Part shown: positions 33,281 through 45,850 of the stretch, one piece after another | Position numbering within the stretch: position 1 is the first letter of the stretch | Layout: every line of letters starts with the position of its first letter | Assembly: GCA_922989275.2 (NCBI GenBank) | Contig: OV277871.1 | Span: 7,068,001 to 7,132,000 of the forward strand | Origin: Gari tellinella | Lineage: Eukaryota; Mollusca; Bivalvia; Cardiida; Psammobiidae | DNA length: 64,000 nt | Direction of reading: 5' to 3' | Translations under genes and position numbers: made by a program | Notes under the pieces: model-generated | Database searches by the model: none | What the model was told of the DNA's origin: nothing | What the model saw: only the letters and a program-made list of their open reading frames with translations

Positions 33281-33975
33281 GAAAATGCCACTGTTTTCCC
33301 TAGCAACGTGCGTAATGGCGTTGTAACCTCTGATGAATTTGGGGCAAATTTCGATAAGTAATTCACCATGCCGAGTACTGTCTCTAACTCGGCGCGGTTG
33401 CGGGGCTGATCCATTTCATGAATGACAGTGAATTTGGAGGGGTCGGGTTTGAGTCCGTCGGTAGTCAGCGTGTGCCCAAAATAGCTTACTTCCGTTACAC
33501 CGACTTCAAGCTTGTCACTGTTAAGTCGCATTCCCATATCATGGGTGCGCTGCAGTACTTTCATAACATTTCTATCATGGTCCTCGCGTGTCCGTCCAAA
33601 CACGAGGATGTCGTCAACTATGGCGACAACTCCAGGTAACCTTTCATAACACTCGTCAATAAGTCGTTGAAACTCATCTTGCGAACTTCTTAAACCAAAC
33701 GGTTACCGCCTAAAGCAATAACGTCCGCGAGGGGTGTTGAATGTAGTCAACTGTGAAGACTTGTCAGTCAGTTTAATTGTCCAGTAACCTGATCTCGCGT
33801 CTAGTTTAATGAAAAACTTTGTGCCAGAGAATTTTGGCAGTATGTCGTCAAGTGTGCGCATAGGGTAGTGGGAGCGTAATATTGCTTTATTCAAGTCTTT
33901 GGGGTCTAGGCATATCCTGAGATCGCCTGATGATTACTCCACAATGACAAGGGATTTAACCCATTTCGTCGGAGT
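33244..33975 (-). pseudogene. Ty3/Gypsy reverse transcriptase, distal part
   Basis: Frames encode FIKLDARSGYWTIKL (motif A), then after a frameshift near 33700 the catalytic VDDILVFG and FGHTLTTDGL. A stop (TAA) interrupts VIVE-SSGDLR near 33933. The 5' end is cut by the TIR element at 33987-34928. Confidence 0.88.
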
Positions 33976-33986
33976 GGTGAACTCAA

Positions 33987-34928
33987 GGGTGTATCAATGT
34001 CATAAGCGATTTTTTCAAAGTATTAAACTTTTTTTCTATCATTGTTTTTTTGGAAGAGCTGTTTATGATGAATGAAAAAATGAAAAAAATAATAATATGG
34101 TGGTGTCCTTTTTTTTTAGCTACAGCGATTTGAAAAAGGTATGTCAAATTTGGACTTTTTTCCCCAAATTGTACCCATTCAGAGTACACGCTTCAGTAAA
34201 ATCCATTTCAAAACAAAACAAACATGGTAATTTGGGTTTTCATTATTTATTTCATGTCTATGGTGGTATTTTCACATATAGAAACCAAATTTAGACAAAG
34301 CAGGCACTAGGTTTGAACAATATGGATCCTCGAATATCAAAAATATGCTTTTTATAGGGCATGATTTTAAAAGATTTTTTATTTTATGAAAAAAAGTAAA
34401 AAGTTTGAAAATGAAATAGTTCTAGTATTAAACTTTTTCTTATATTCTACCAAATGAAAGCCAATGCTAAGGCAGTTCAAAATATGAAATGAAATTGAAA
34501 GGTCAGTGTTGAAAATTTTGAGTTATTAAAGTAATAAGAGTTATCTCCCCTTACAAAATTTACAAAAAAGTACCATATCGATGATATTTAGAGCTTTATA
34601 AATTTCATATTTGGTGCCTTTTTTTTCTTAAATTAGTTTTTGTATGAAGAAATACGACCAAAGATAGGAAATAAATAACACAAAACCAAATTATCATATT
34701 TGTTTTCATTTAAAATGGATTTTATTGAAGTGGGCTGTTTGAAAAGGACAAAATAAGAGGAAGTGGGTGGGGTAAATTTTACATGGCCGTAGAGCCAACT
34801 GTTGTTCACCAAAATGTACACTTTTTCTATTTTTTCATTCATCTTAAATAGCTCTTCAATACAAAACCATCATAGAGTGTTTTCATATACTTTGAAAATT
34901 TCCCAAATGCAATGACATTGATACACCC
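33987..34928. mobile_element. TTAA-type TIR element inserted in Gypsy reverse transcriptase
   Basis: Ends are GGGTGTATCAATGTCAT and its complement. The outside tetramers are TCAA and TTAA, consistent with one TTAA duplication carrying a single change. The interior (about 940 bp) has no open frame with known domains and is a shorter version of the element at 43735-45242. On the - strand the Gypsy frame resumes on either side (MEQNDVI, then FTTPTKWVKSL), so the target was a readable pol. Confidence 0.8.
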
Positions 34929-35225
34929 TTAACAATCACATCGTTCTGCTCCATTCGGTCTAACTCGGCTTTTTAGCCTTGTGTGTAATTCAACATGCAC
35001 GCGCCTGGGAGGGTGAATGGCGGGCTGCGTATTCGGGTCAATACGTATCTCGCACTCTCCAGGGGCTAAATCAATACCTTCAAACACATTCGAGTATTTG
35101 TCTAGTACCGCTGTTTTTGTCAAGGGCTGTACACTGCTTCAAGACCTGTCATCAGTGACCAGTGTGTCAACTGCATGCGCTAACTTAATCAAATCGAAGT
35201 CAATGAATGTTTTCAAACTCAAAAT
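34929..35225 (-). pseudogene. Ty3/Gypsy pol, N-terminal side of reverse transcriptase
   Basis: The frame encodes FEGIDLAPGECEIRIDPNTQ and then HPPRRVHVELHTRL, the start of Gypsy reverse transcriptase. Protease and gag are absent: upstream of 35225 the element is replaced by a LINE 3' end. Confidence 0.82.
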
Positions 35226-35239
35226 TTCTGCTTAAAGTA

Positions 35240-35445
35240 TTAGTAAACATTCAAAATTGACCCTCCGCATAATGTCATATTAGCATGTATTTTTATTATG
35301 GTTTAAGGCTAAAATTCTGTTTTGTTTTGTGCTCAAGAGGTTTGCCTGATATCGATTATATCTCGTAGTGTACAATGTATAGGGATGATTTACTGTATAT
35401 GTTTAAGTCAAAAATAAAATAAAGTTGATTCTGACTCTGATTCTG
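35240..35445 (+). mobile_element. LINE 3' UTR with tandem tail
   Basis: The segment ends AATAAAATAAAGTTGATTCT followed by GACTCTGATTCTG, a short repeat tail like those of other LINEs here. No coding part is left. It sits at the broken 5' edge of the Gypsy element. Confidence 0.6.
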
Positions 35446-35449
35446 TCAA

Positions 35450-36119
35450 TACATTGACAAAAACAACACTAAATACCCTGTAGTATAAAATTGGACAAAA
35501 CTAAATTGATAACTGGTATTGTCCATTTGAAGCGTCAGGGAGTTAGAAGCCTGATCGGACACTCTGGGCTCCAGATAAGGTATTTCAAAAACTAAAATAT
35601 TTATTTCTGAATCAAACTCTATGGTGTCACTAATCATTAGAATCGTCTCTTCGAGACGATTCCAATGAGTAGTCACACCATAAGATTCGGTGCTGACATG
35701 AGTGAGAAACTGTTCAAATAACTCCCTGTCTTTTTGAGCCCTGAATACTGAGTAACTTGTATATTTCAGTTATAGTAATAGAAATTTATATCTATACCAA
35801 CGCTTATTCTAAATAAAAAATACAAAAATCAAAACGACATTGTTTCGTGTATTGAAAACGAAACGACTGTTAAATGCAACTACTAACATGTAGAAAATGA
35901 CAGTTTCTAAAATATCTGATTATTTTCCTCTTAGCAGAGTGTGAAACAGTTTATAAATAGACATTGGCCGGAGTCTGGTTTGACCAAAATCAATTAAAAT
36001 CGAGATCAGTTTTGAAACAAAATGCATCCGTTACTCTTAAGTTGCCATTATGACATATTTACATTCCCCCTTATTAATTCAATTGAAAAAAATGCTGTTC
36101 ATTTCGTATAAGACATAGG
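35450..36119. other. Noncoding spacer, nothing recognised
   Basis: About 670 bp lie between the LINE tail and the foldback structure. An imperfect inverted pair (AATCGTCTCTTCGAGACGATT near 35640) is present but no gene. Confidence 0.4.
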
Positions 36120-39100
36120 TGTGTGAAGTTTGCACGACAATCGACATTTCGACATTCGACCTTTCACAAATGAAAGGTCGAACAGCTGTCGAATTTCAAC
36201 TTTCGACATTTAAGCTTTCACATAATGTAACAAATTTTGCCGATCGACAAGTCAGCTTTGCCATAATGTCGAAATATTGTTGAAATTAGACGTTCGACAT
36301 TCAACATTTTTAAATCACATTACTTTTGTCGAACTGATGTCGAATTTCGACGATCGACACTTAAACAAAGTCGGAAAATTGTCGAAATAGGGTCGAATTT
36401 CGACGTTCGACAAACTGGAAGTAAGGGAAAAAGTCGAAATATTGTCGAAATTCGACGTTCGACATTCAACATTTTTAAATCACATTACTTTTTCGAACTG
36501 ATGTCGAATTTCGACGTTCGACACTTATACAAAGTCGGGAAATTGTCGAACTTTGGTCGAATTTCGACGTTCGACAAATTGCATGTAAGGGAAAAGTCGA
36601 AGTATTGTCGAAATTCGTCGTTCGACATTCAAAATTTCTTAAACACATTACTTTGTCGAACTGATGTCGAATTTCGACGTACGACACTTATACAAAGTCG
36701 GGAAATTGTCGAACTTGGGTCGAATTTCGACGTTCGACAAACTGCAAGTAAGGGAAAAGTCGAAATATTGTCGAAATTCGACGTTCGACATTCAAAATTT
36801 CTTAAAGTCATTCCCTCTGATGAACTTATGTCGAATTTCGACAATTTGCCGGACCCGGGAAAAGTCGAAATATTGTCGAAATTCGACGTTCTTCTTTCAA
36901 CAATTCTTAAACTCATTCACTATGTCGACCTTATGTCGAAATTCGACGTTCGACATTCAAAATTTCTTAAAGTCATTCCCTCTGATGAACTTATGTCGAA
37001 TTTCGACAATTTGCCGGACCCGGGAAAAGTCGAAATATTGTCGAAATTCGACGTTCTTCTTTCAACAATTCTTAAACTCATTCACTATGTCGACCTTATG
37101 TCGAATTTCGACGTTCGACAAGTGGCCTGGCAGGGAAAAAGTCGAAATATTGTCGGAATTCGACGTTCGACATTCAACATTTTTAAATCACATTACTTTG
37201 TCGAACTGATGTCGAATTTCGACGATCGACACTTAAACAAAGTCGGAAAATTGTCGAAATAGGGTCGAATTTCGACGTTCGACAAACTGGAAGTAAGGGA
37301 AAAAGTCGAAATATTGTCGAAATTCGACGTTCGACATTCACATTTTTGATTCACATTACTTTTTCGAACTGATGTCGAATTTCGACGTTCGACACTTATA
37401 CAAAGTCGGGAAATTGTCGAAATAGGGTCGAATTTCGACGTTCGACAAACTGCAAGTAAAGGAAAAAGTCGAAATATTGTCGAAATTCGACATTCAACAT
37501 TCAACAGATTTTAAACACATTATTTTGAGGAACTGATGTCGAATTTCGACGTTCGACACTTATACAAAGTCGGGAAATTGTCGAACTTTGGTCGAATTTC
37601 GACGTTCGACAAATTGCATGTAAGGGAAAAGTCGAAGTATTGTCGAAATTCGTCGTTCGACATTCAAAATTTCTTAAACACATTACTTTGTCGAACTGAT
37701 GTCGAATTTCGACGTACGACACTTATACAAAGTCGGGAAATTGTCGAACTTGGGTCGAATTTCGACGTTCGACAAACTGCAAGTAAGGGAAAAGTCGAAA
37801 TATTGTCGAAATTCGACGTTCGACATTCAAAATTTCTTAAAGTCATTCCCTCTGATGAACTTATGTCGAATTTCGACAATTTGCCGGACCCGGGAAAAGT
37901 CGAAATATTGTCGAAATTCGACGTTCTTCTTTCAACAATTCTTAAACTCATTCACTATGTCGACCTTATGTCGAATTTCGACGTTCGACAAGTGGCCTGG
38001 CAGGGAAAAAGTCGAAATATTGTCGGAATTCGACGTTCGACATTCAATATTTCTTGAACACATTCCCTCTGTTAAACCGTTGTCGAATTTCGACGTTCGA
38101 CAATTTGCCGGACCCGGGAAAAGTCGAAATATTGTCGAAATTCGACGTTCGACATTCAACATATCTTAAACACATTACTATGTCGAACTGATGTCGAATT
38201 TCGACGTTCGACATGTGGCCGGCCCGGGAATATGTCGAAATATTGTCGATTTTCGACATTCGACATTTATCAAAAGTCGACATAAGTTCGAACAAGTGTC
38301 GAAGTACGACGTTCGACAAGTGGCCGGCCCGGAAAATGTCGAAATCCTGTCGAATTTCGACATTCGACACTTATACAAAGTCGGGAAATTGTCGAACTAG
38401 GGTCGAATTTCGACGTTCGACAAATAGAAAGTAACAGAAATAGTCGAAATTCGACGTTCGACATTCAATATTTCTTAAACACATTCACTATGTTGAACTA
38501 ATGTCGAATTTCGACGTTCGACAATTTGCCGGACCCGGGGAAGGTCGAAATATTGTCGAAATTCGACGTTCGACTTTCAAAATTTCTTAAACACATTACT
38601 ATGTCGAACGCATGTCGAATTTCGACGTTCGACATGTGGCCGGCCCGGGAATATGTCGACATATTGTCGAAATTCGACATTTGACATTTATCAAAAGTCG
38701 ACATTAGTTCGAACTAGTGTCGAATTTCGACGTTCGACAAGTGGCCGGCCCGGAAAATGTCGAAATACTGTCGAATTACGACATTCGACACATATACAAA
38801 GTCGGGAAATTGTCGAACTAGGGTCGAATTTCGACGTTCGACATTGTCCTTTTACCAAAATGTCGAAAATTTTACGAAATTCGATGTTCGACTTTCAACA
38901 CGACTTAAAGACATTCACTACGAACTTGTGTAGAATTTAGACGTTCAATAATTTGGCGAGCTCAGAAAAAGTCGAAATATTGTCGAAATTCGATATTTGA
39001 CAATCAACATTTCTTTACCACATTCAGTTCAGTTCAGTTCAGTTCAGTATCTTTAGGGAAAATGTCGATTATTGTCGAATTTCGACTTGCGAGAAATTGC

Positions 39101-39235
39101 CAGGCAGGGAAATAGTCGAAATATTGTCGAATTTCGACGTTCGACATTGTCCTTTCACAAAGTGTCAAACATTCAACATTTCTTTAAAGTCGGGGAAATG
39201 TGGAAAAATTATCAAATTTCAAATTTCGACAATTT
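36120..39235 (+). repeat. Left foldback arm, TCGAA-palindrome satellite
   Basis: Units of roughly 80-110 bp combine GTCGAATTTCGACGTTCGAC, CCGGACCCGGGAAAAGTCG-type joints and TTCTTAAACACATTAC spacers. Higher-order structure is visible: about 36501-36900 is repeated almost exactly at 37536-37935 (offset 1035 bp), and about 36780-36940 is repeated at 36945-37105 (offset 165 bp). Long open frames on both strands are by-products of the repeat. Confidence 0.9.
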
Positions 39236-39239
39236 AACG

Positions 39240-42000
39240 GCAGATAGTGCGGATAAGTCTTCGGGAGTCGTGCGATTTATTCTGTATACGTATGGGCGCA
39301 ATAGTGTGCCTATAGAAGAGCCCTTTGATCTATTTATACACTGTTTACTACATGTATTTGACATGTATGAATTATTGTACCACGCACTATTATTTTGTAA
39401 TTGTATGTAGATGTATAACCTGTACATTTATACGAAAAACGGTTTGAATCCAGATTAAAGGTCTTCTACGGAACTATATTTATCTAGGTCTACATTGTTA
39501 ATCTTATACTTGTCTAACCTGCTGTGTAACTTCTTTTCTTAAACCAAAACACTCTGAGCTTAGATATTTGGCGCAAAGCATCATCTACTGATCCTCTGTA
39601 TAGTAAGGGCGCCCAGGCCAGTGGAATTTATTTTTGCAAGTGGTGATGGAGAAATTTTTCAGTTATATTGCCGAATTCGTAATGCATTTTTATGAAGATT
39701 TTATGCGGATGCCAATTTCAAAAGTGGTCAGAATTTTTCTACAGTCATTTTACTTACTCCACCCACCAACGTTCAATGCTAATTCTTATAAACGGAAAGC
39801 ATTTCAACTAGTTTCAGGGCTGACTGGACCCTAGGTCCCAAAAAAGCCGCAATTAATGAGACCTATATCATGTTAAATTTGCAAGTATTCTCTACAGAAT
39901 GGAACTTGTTTGATGTTAAACGGCCGCCGGATAACTCGGAAAATTAGTATTGATTATCAGCCCTTGAATAATGAATTCCAGCTTCTTATTTCCCACTATA
40001 TAAACTTACTAGTAGAAATGAAACGTGAATTTCTCTTCAAATCATGATGCTAAGTTTTCCTTTTGTGTATGGGAATTGCATAAAACCATCGGAAAATGAA
40101 AATTAAAACATATAAAAATCCAAGATGTCTGCCGTTGGTCATTTTGTCGGCCATTTTGAAAATATCGGAAAATATTTTTGTCTTGGAACTAGGTGTGACA
40201 CATTGATTTTAATTAATTTGAGGTCAATTAATTCATTGCTGATGTTAAAATTACATTTAGACGGTGTTGGATAGGTCAAATTATTTAATTCTAATCAATT
40301 GCTACTATATATATTATTGTTACATAACCTCATGTTAAAATAACAAAGTGAACTAACAGATTTGTTTTTAAATTATCTTTATGGTAATATGGCTGTTCAT
40401 GATCATGCATTGAGGACATACAGCCAGCATAATCTTTCATGTGGCAATGCTCCAGATAAGAGAAGGGCACATGCTGTTTTCAAAACGTGTACAAATCTTG
40501 GTGTTAAAATGGGTCCTTTATGGACCGTTTACTTTGCCAGTATCACATAAAAAATCAACAACCCATTCCATACATGTTGTCTCAGTTCATTGAGTCATCT
40601 AACAGTTATTCAATAGTTTGTCTAGGAATTTAAGTCCTCCATAACGACATATAACAACATAAATCAAGGTCAGTCACCAGTTATGGTAGTCGACAAGCCC
40701 ATCTTCATGTTTGAAAAGAAACTTCAATGGCAATATCCGCAGAAAGAACACGGTAAGGTCTCCACCCTTGCTACACTTGGGCAATGTCTACTGAACATAA
40801 TTATACGCTGCAACGAGTGTCAGGAGATGGGCTAGACTGTAGAAGGGGACACTAGCACTCGATATCTCGAATAGTGGCAGAGCTCATCCCTTAATTGGCA
40901 GCCATTACATATGCAAATTAAAATGCGTGAATCAGGATTCAGTACCTATTCTGTACATTCCTAAGCAAGAAACATATATTTTATTTTTATTATGCCAAAA
41001 TGCTACAGACAAATTGTCATCTGACGTGTGGATTAAACATGTGCCCTCTAGAGCCACATGTAGATTCTGCCTTAAACTGAATCTTCTGATTCTTCAATTT
41101 GTTAATTCTTGTCACACAGCTGATTTTAGTCTTTATATAGAAGCGGTTAATTCTCAAATACCATGAGTCTTCATATGACACTATTTCTAGTATTTTATAA
41201 ACCTGCCATTCCACCTCCGCCATATGGAAATACGCGAAAAGAAACATACCGTTGTACCAAAAGGCTGATTTCATGGGTCTAAAAATCAATGGGAACATTT
41301 TTAAACGCCAAACGTGCTAGCTTCGTGATTGATTTATTGAATTTGGTTTCATGGCATCGCAATACATCAAAGGGCCATATGGCGCAGAGAAATGATTACG
41401 TATCATGTACATATTAAATTATGTCGATCAACGAGTGTGTACCTCAGAAAATAACCCAATGCATGTATAAGGATAAAGGCGTTTGAAAAACAAAACTAGA
41501 CATATATGTCCAATAAATAGCGTCCTGGGTTACAAAAACATTATAATTTCATCCATTTGAATGTGATAACTCTAGAAGATGCCTTTGAAGATCATGTACC
41601 TGAATGAACACCATAGTAACAAGAAAGGTACACTAGCCTACAAATTACATGTGAGCGACATGGATATAAGATACATGTACATGTGCAGGCATGAACGATA
41701 TTAACAATAATTGTGTAGCTTGATATCAATAGTGATAACTTTTAGAAGACGTCAAATTTTGAAAAGATATTTAATACTCAAATACTCTGATACATATGCT
41801 GCTGTTTTGCCTTGTAACCAACTCACAAGGTCCATCTGCGTGACCATATTTTGAAAATAATACGAAAACGGCAGTAAATCCTAACGTAATTCAGTTGAAT
41901 TAAATCATACAAACTCGGAATAATTATGATTTAACCGGCGTTACGGTACACTAAAATTATTTAGAAGGTTTTGAGTAGATCTGTCAAAATGTTTATATGA
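39240..42000. other. Left part of the foldback loop, no gene recognised
   Basis: The stretch is AT-rich with short frames only. The phrase CTGAGCTTAGATATTTGG followed by CATCATCTA near 39555 recurs at about 47653 in the same orientation, indicating an old dispersed repeat. No transposase or other coding domain was recognised. Confidence 0.5.
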
Positions 42001-42320
42001 TATTTGTCAATTTACATATTAAACTTAAACAAAGGGGAGTTTGCTCAAACAAACGAGACATCGCAGACGATGCAAATACCCTCGCTCAGTTCTATTTATA
42101 CTTACGATGGCATTTTAAAAGGGGTGATTTCTGTGAATATGTGTGTGAAGTTTCGTGGTAAAAGTAATATACTCCGGACAAAATAAGTTAAATACATATG
42201 TACATACACACATTTTGGAATATAGGTCAAATGTCAAGGTCAAATTCACAGTGACCTTAAAGTAGTACTGAACATCCCGCCATCTCATTTTGTATACTCA
42301 ACAAAATTTCTAATCGGTCA
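42000..42320 (+). repeat. Diverged copy of the GGTCACAGTGACC repeat
   Basis: It has the order seen at 45255-45850 (ATACTCCGGACAAAATAAGT, TACATACACACATTTT, TTCACAGTGACCTTAAAGTA), with more substitutions. Confidence 0.6.
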
Positions 42321-42364
42321 CCTTATATTTCATTCAGAAAAAGAAATATAAAGAAATTATAAAC

Positions 42365-42954
42365 CATGTTTTTGTGTTACAATGTCAATGTAATCAATTT
42401 TGAAACAGACTATCACAATTTGGCGGCTATCACCTTTCCTTCTAAGCTTTAACAACAACTTCTGTGGAGGCACTCCAGATTTTGAAAGGCACAGGAGTGT
42501 TACAAAGATCTTAGGCCGAATGTTAGCAATGTGTATTGCCCCCGTCAGATGCAATAACAGTTTTTTATTTACTTCTCATAGACGAGAGGAATTCAGCAAA
42601 AGTATTGATGACCTAACGTTCTCACACATTGATGACGTCACGCCCCAATGCGTCAAACTATGTTTTTGTGTTACAATGTCAATGTAATCAATTTTGAAAC
42701 AGACTATCACAATTTGGCGGCTATCACCTTTCCTTCTAAGCTTTAACAACAACTTCTATGGAGGCACTCCAGATTTTGAAAGGCACAGGAGTGTTACACA
42801 GATCTTAGGCCGAATGTTAGCAATGTGTATTGCCCCCTTTCAGATGCAATTACAGTTTCTTATTTACTTCTCATAGACGAGAAGAATTCAGCAAAAGTAT
42901 TGATGACCTAACGTTCTCACACATTGATGACGTCACGCCCCAATGCGTCAAACT
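42365..42954. repeat. 295-bp direct tandem duplication
   Basis: Two head-to-tail copies start at 42365 and 42660 (ATGTTTTTGTGTTACAATGT) and differ at only a few bases. Each contains CTTCTGTGGAGGCACTCCAG (copy 2 has one change) and ends before GTTGGCTGAGG. Few differences suggest a recent duplication relative to the loop's age. The role is unknown. Confidence 0.85.
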
Positions 42955-43734
42955 ATGTTGGCTGAGGTAAGGTACGAACGCGTTTCTTGAGAATGTCGAA
43001 AAAGCGCTCTGTGGGGTTAAACTTATCTGTATCGTCGGGTCAAAGCTGTCTGGTGATGACTTCATCCTTAAGTGGCCGTCAGCAGCGATTGTCCACCTAT
43101 TGCAGCCGTTAACGTACCGTTTTTTGGGTGTGACGTTACGGCCGTGTTAACCATTAAGCTGTCTTGCCGTCTTAGCAACGGGAATAAATATGTTTCTCAG
43201 GTGCATCACTACAATGTTTCGGGCTTAGGGTTGTTGTTACCCGCCGTTTTGGTTTCCTCGGGCGGTCTGCTCTAATTCGGTGACGTCAGTTTGCCAAATT
43301 ATAGCCTAAATGGTCGAAAGTAACCGGTTTAAAGAGTGCTAGCCACATGCAAATGGACGGAAACATTTTCTAATATTGAATACACATAAATTAGTCTTGT
43401 TTTGTTTCCACTTCCGGAATTCCTTGGTGGTTGAATCATATTTGCCGTAAGGATAAACCAGCGTGCAGCATGCCGACGTCTCTGTCTCTCTCTTCATGTG
43501 TTATTCTCACCATTTTAGGTGTTTTTCGGGCTTGGCAGTCATTGGAGATCTTGCGGGCATAGACTTTCTTCAATACCTTACCCGCGCAAATAAGGCCAAA
43601 CAAGTCATGTGGTTGTTCTGACGTTCACGAAGTAGGGCAACGTGTATAAATCAAAATAAATAAGGAGTGCTAAGAACCAATCATATTGTGTGTAAAATAT
43701 CATAAATGTGACTTTAGTATTTAAGGGTGTATCA

Positions 43735-45242
43735 ATGTCATGCATTTGGGAAATTTGAAACCACTCTATGATGGTTTTGTACTGAAGAGCTATTTAAGAT
43801 GAATGAAAAAATAGAAAACGTGTACATTTTGGTGAACAACAGTTGGCTCTACCGGCATATAAAATTTACCCCACCCATTTCCTCTTATTTTGTCCTTTTC
43901 AAACAGCCCGCTTCAATAAAATCCATTTCAAATTAAACCAAATATGATAATTTGGTTTTGTGTTATTCATGTCCTATCTATGGTAGTATTTTTTCATACA
44001 AAAACAAATTTAAGAAAAGAAAGGCACCAAATGTGAAATTTATAAAGCTCTAAATATCATTGATATGGTACTTTTTTGTAAATTTTGTAAGGGGAGATAA
44101 CTCTTTTTACTTTAATAACTCAAAATTTTCAACACTGACCTTTCAATTTCTTTTCATATTTTGAACTGCCTTAGCATGGGCTTTCATCTGGTAGAATATA
44201 AGAAAAAGTTTAATACTAGAACTATTTCATTTCAAACTTTTTTACTTTTTTTCATAAAATAAAAATCTAATAAAATCATGTCCTATATCCTTAGCAAGCC
44301 TGACCAATTTTGTACACATAACACAGACAATACCGGACTAGTTTTGAGCTCATTTTCTGAATAAACACTACACTCTGACATCTCAAAACTACTCTGACGT
44401 GTCAACACGAAACCGAAAGTGACAATCTATTTTTAGAAGCGCTATATTTAAATCGCGTTCACGCAATACTCAAACGACTTAAAAAAAAATAGGATCTTGA
44501 GCTCAGTTTGAGCTCAGTTTGAGCTTTGTGAGCTTTGTGTTGACGTGTCAGTGTTACTGAATTCCAGCATGAGTGCTTTTATAACGGGTTTTGACAAAAA
44601 GGTCGCGTACATTTTAAACCGAAAGTAGAAAGATGGACCGTTTCGGCCCCTCTGGCATTCGCATTTTTCCAGTCTTGCAAATTTGTGTCTGGATCCATTT
44701 TCGATGCTGCCTGAAAGTGTCACATTTTGCAGGTGACCATTGATATTCTAGAAATAGAAAGAGCCGAACCTGGCCTTTCAGAAAAGTCTTCCAACGTGAT
44801 GTGCGAATCATAACTTTTCATTCTACGGAAGCCAAAATGTGCCATAAACGTCAAAACGTTTTAATACGTTATGGGCGTGGAAAGGATATAAAGCATATTT
44901 TTGATATTCAAGGATCCATATTGTTCAAACCTGGTGCCTGCTTTGTCTAAATTTGGTTTATATATGTGAAAATACCACCATAGACATGAAATAAATAAAG
45001 AAAACCCAAATTACTATTTTTGTTTTGTTTTGAAATAGAATTTACTGAAGCTTGTACTCTGAATGGGTAAAATTTGAAAACAAAATCCCAAATTTGACAT
45101 ACCTTCTTCAAATCGCTGTAGCTAAAAAAAAAGGACACCACCATCTATATTTTTTTTCATTTTTTTATTCATCATAAATAGCTCTTCCAAAAAAACAATG
45201 ATAGAAAAAAAGTTTAAAATCGCTTATGGGTTGGATACACCC
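43735..45242. mobile_element. TTAA-flanked TIR element, long copy
   Basis: Ends are GGGTGTATCAATGTCATGCA and the complement of GGGTGTATCCAACCCATAAG, with perfect TTAA on both sides (43731-43734 and 45243-45246). It is an inverted relative of the element at 33987-34928 but holds about 600 bp more. Dispersed CCC/GGG ends with TTAA suggest a piggyBac-like or PIF-like origin; the choice is uncertain. Confidence 0.8.
44286..44890. mobile_element. Extra 600-bp segment inside the long TTAA element
   Basis: The short copy at 33987-34928 lacks this segment; its two sides join at TTTTATAGGGCATG. The segment is bounded by TATATCCTT and AAGGATATA in inverted orientation. It may be a nested TIR insertion, or internal sequence lost from the short copy. 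A 65-residue - strand frame (44614-44811) has no recognised domain. Confidence 0.5.
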
Positions 45243-45254
45243 TTAAAGACATAT

Positions 45255-45850
45255 GTAGCTTTAAAAAGTGACCGATTAGAAATTTTGTTTAGTATATTAA
45301 CACACCAAATTTGCTATTCCTTGCTAATACGGTACAACAGATATGCCCCAGACAAGCTTTTTGAAAAGAATTGAGGTCAAAATTCAAGGTTAAGGTCACA
45401 GTAAATGAAAAGTATTACATGACACTCCGCCTACCCAAAGTGTACTCACACAACAAATTTGCTATTCCTATCTGATGTGGTAATGGAAATATACTCAGGA
45501 CAAGGTGAGTTACATACATACACGCATACACACATTTTACAATTGAGGTCAAAGGTAAAGGTCAAGGTCACAGTGACCTTTAAGTAGTACGCGACACTCC
45601 GCCTTCCAATGATGTTCTTACTCACCAAATTAGCTATTCCTAGCTAATACGGTACAGAAGATATGCGCCGGACAAACGTTTTATTAAAAATGAGATCAAA
45701 TTTCAAGGTCATGGTCACAGTGCCCTAAATTAAGTACGTGACACTCCGCCATCCCATGAAGTACTCACACAACAAATATGGTTGTTAAGGAAATATACAT
45801 GTAGTGTTAAATGCAATATAATTGTGGCGAAAATTGAATAATTCAAGGTC
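45255..45850 (+). repeat. Tandem repeat carrying GGTCACAGTGACC palindromes
   Basis: About four diverged units of roughly 140-150 bp have the order ACACTCCGCC, CTCACACAACAAATTTGCTA, TTCCTAGCTAATACGGTA, ATATGCCCCGGACAA-like, then TCAAGGTCAAGGTCACAGTG. At 45565-45579 the sequence is AGGTCACAGTGACCT, a perfect consensus estrogen-response-element palindrome, preceded by the half-site TCAAGGTCA. Confidence 0.75.

Noticed and set aside
36501..39410. Open frames up to 253 residues on both strands of the left TCGAA array, and similar ones at 50698-52498
   Set aside because: They occur in several frames and both strands at once and repeat with the array period. They are by-products of a stop-poor satellite, not genes.
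43490..43620. - strand peptide containing HDLFGLICAGKVLKKVYARK
   Set aside because: It looks protein-like for about 40 residues but has stops on both sides and no recognised family.
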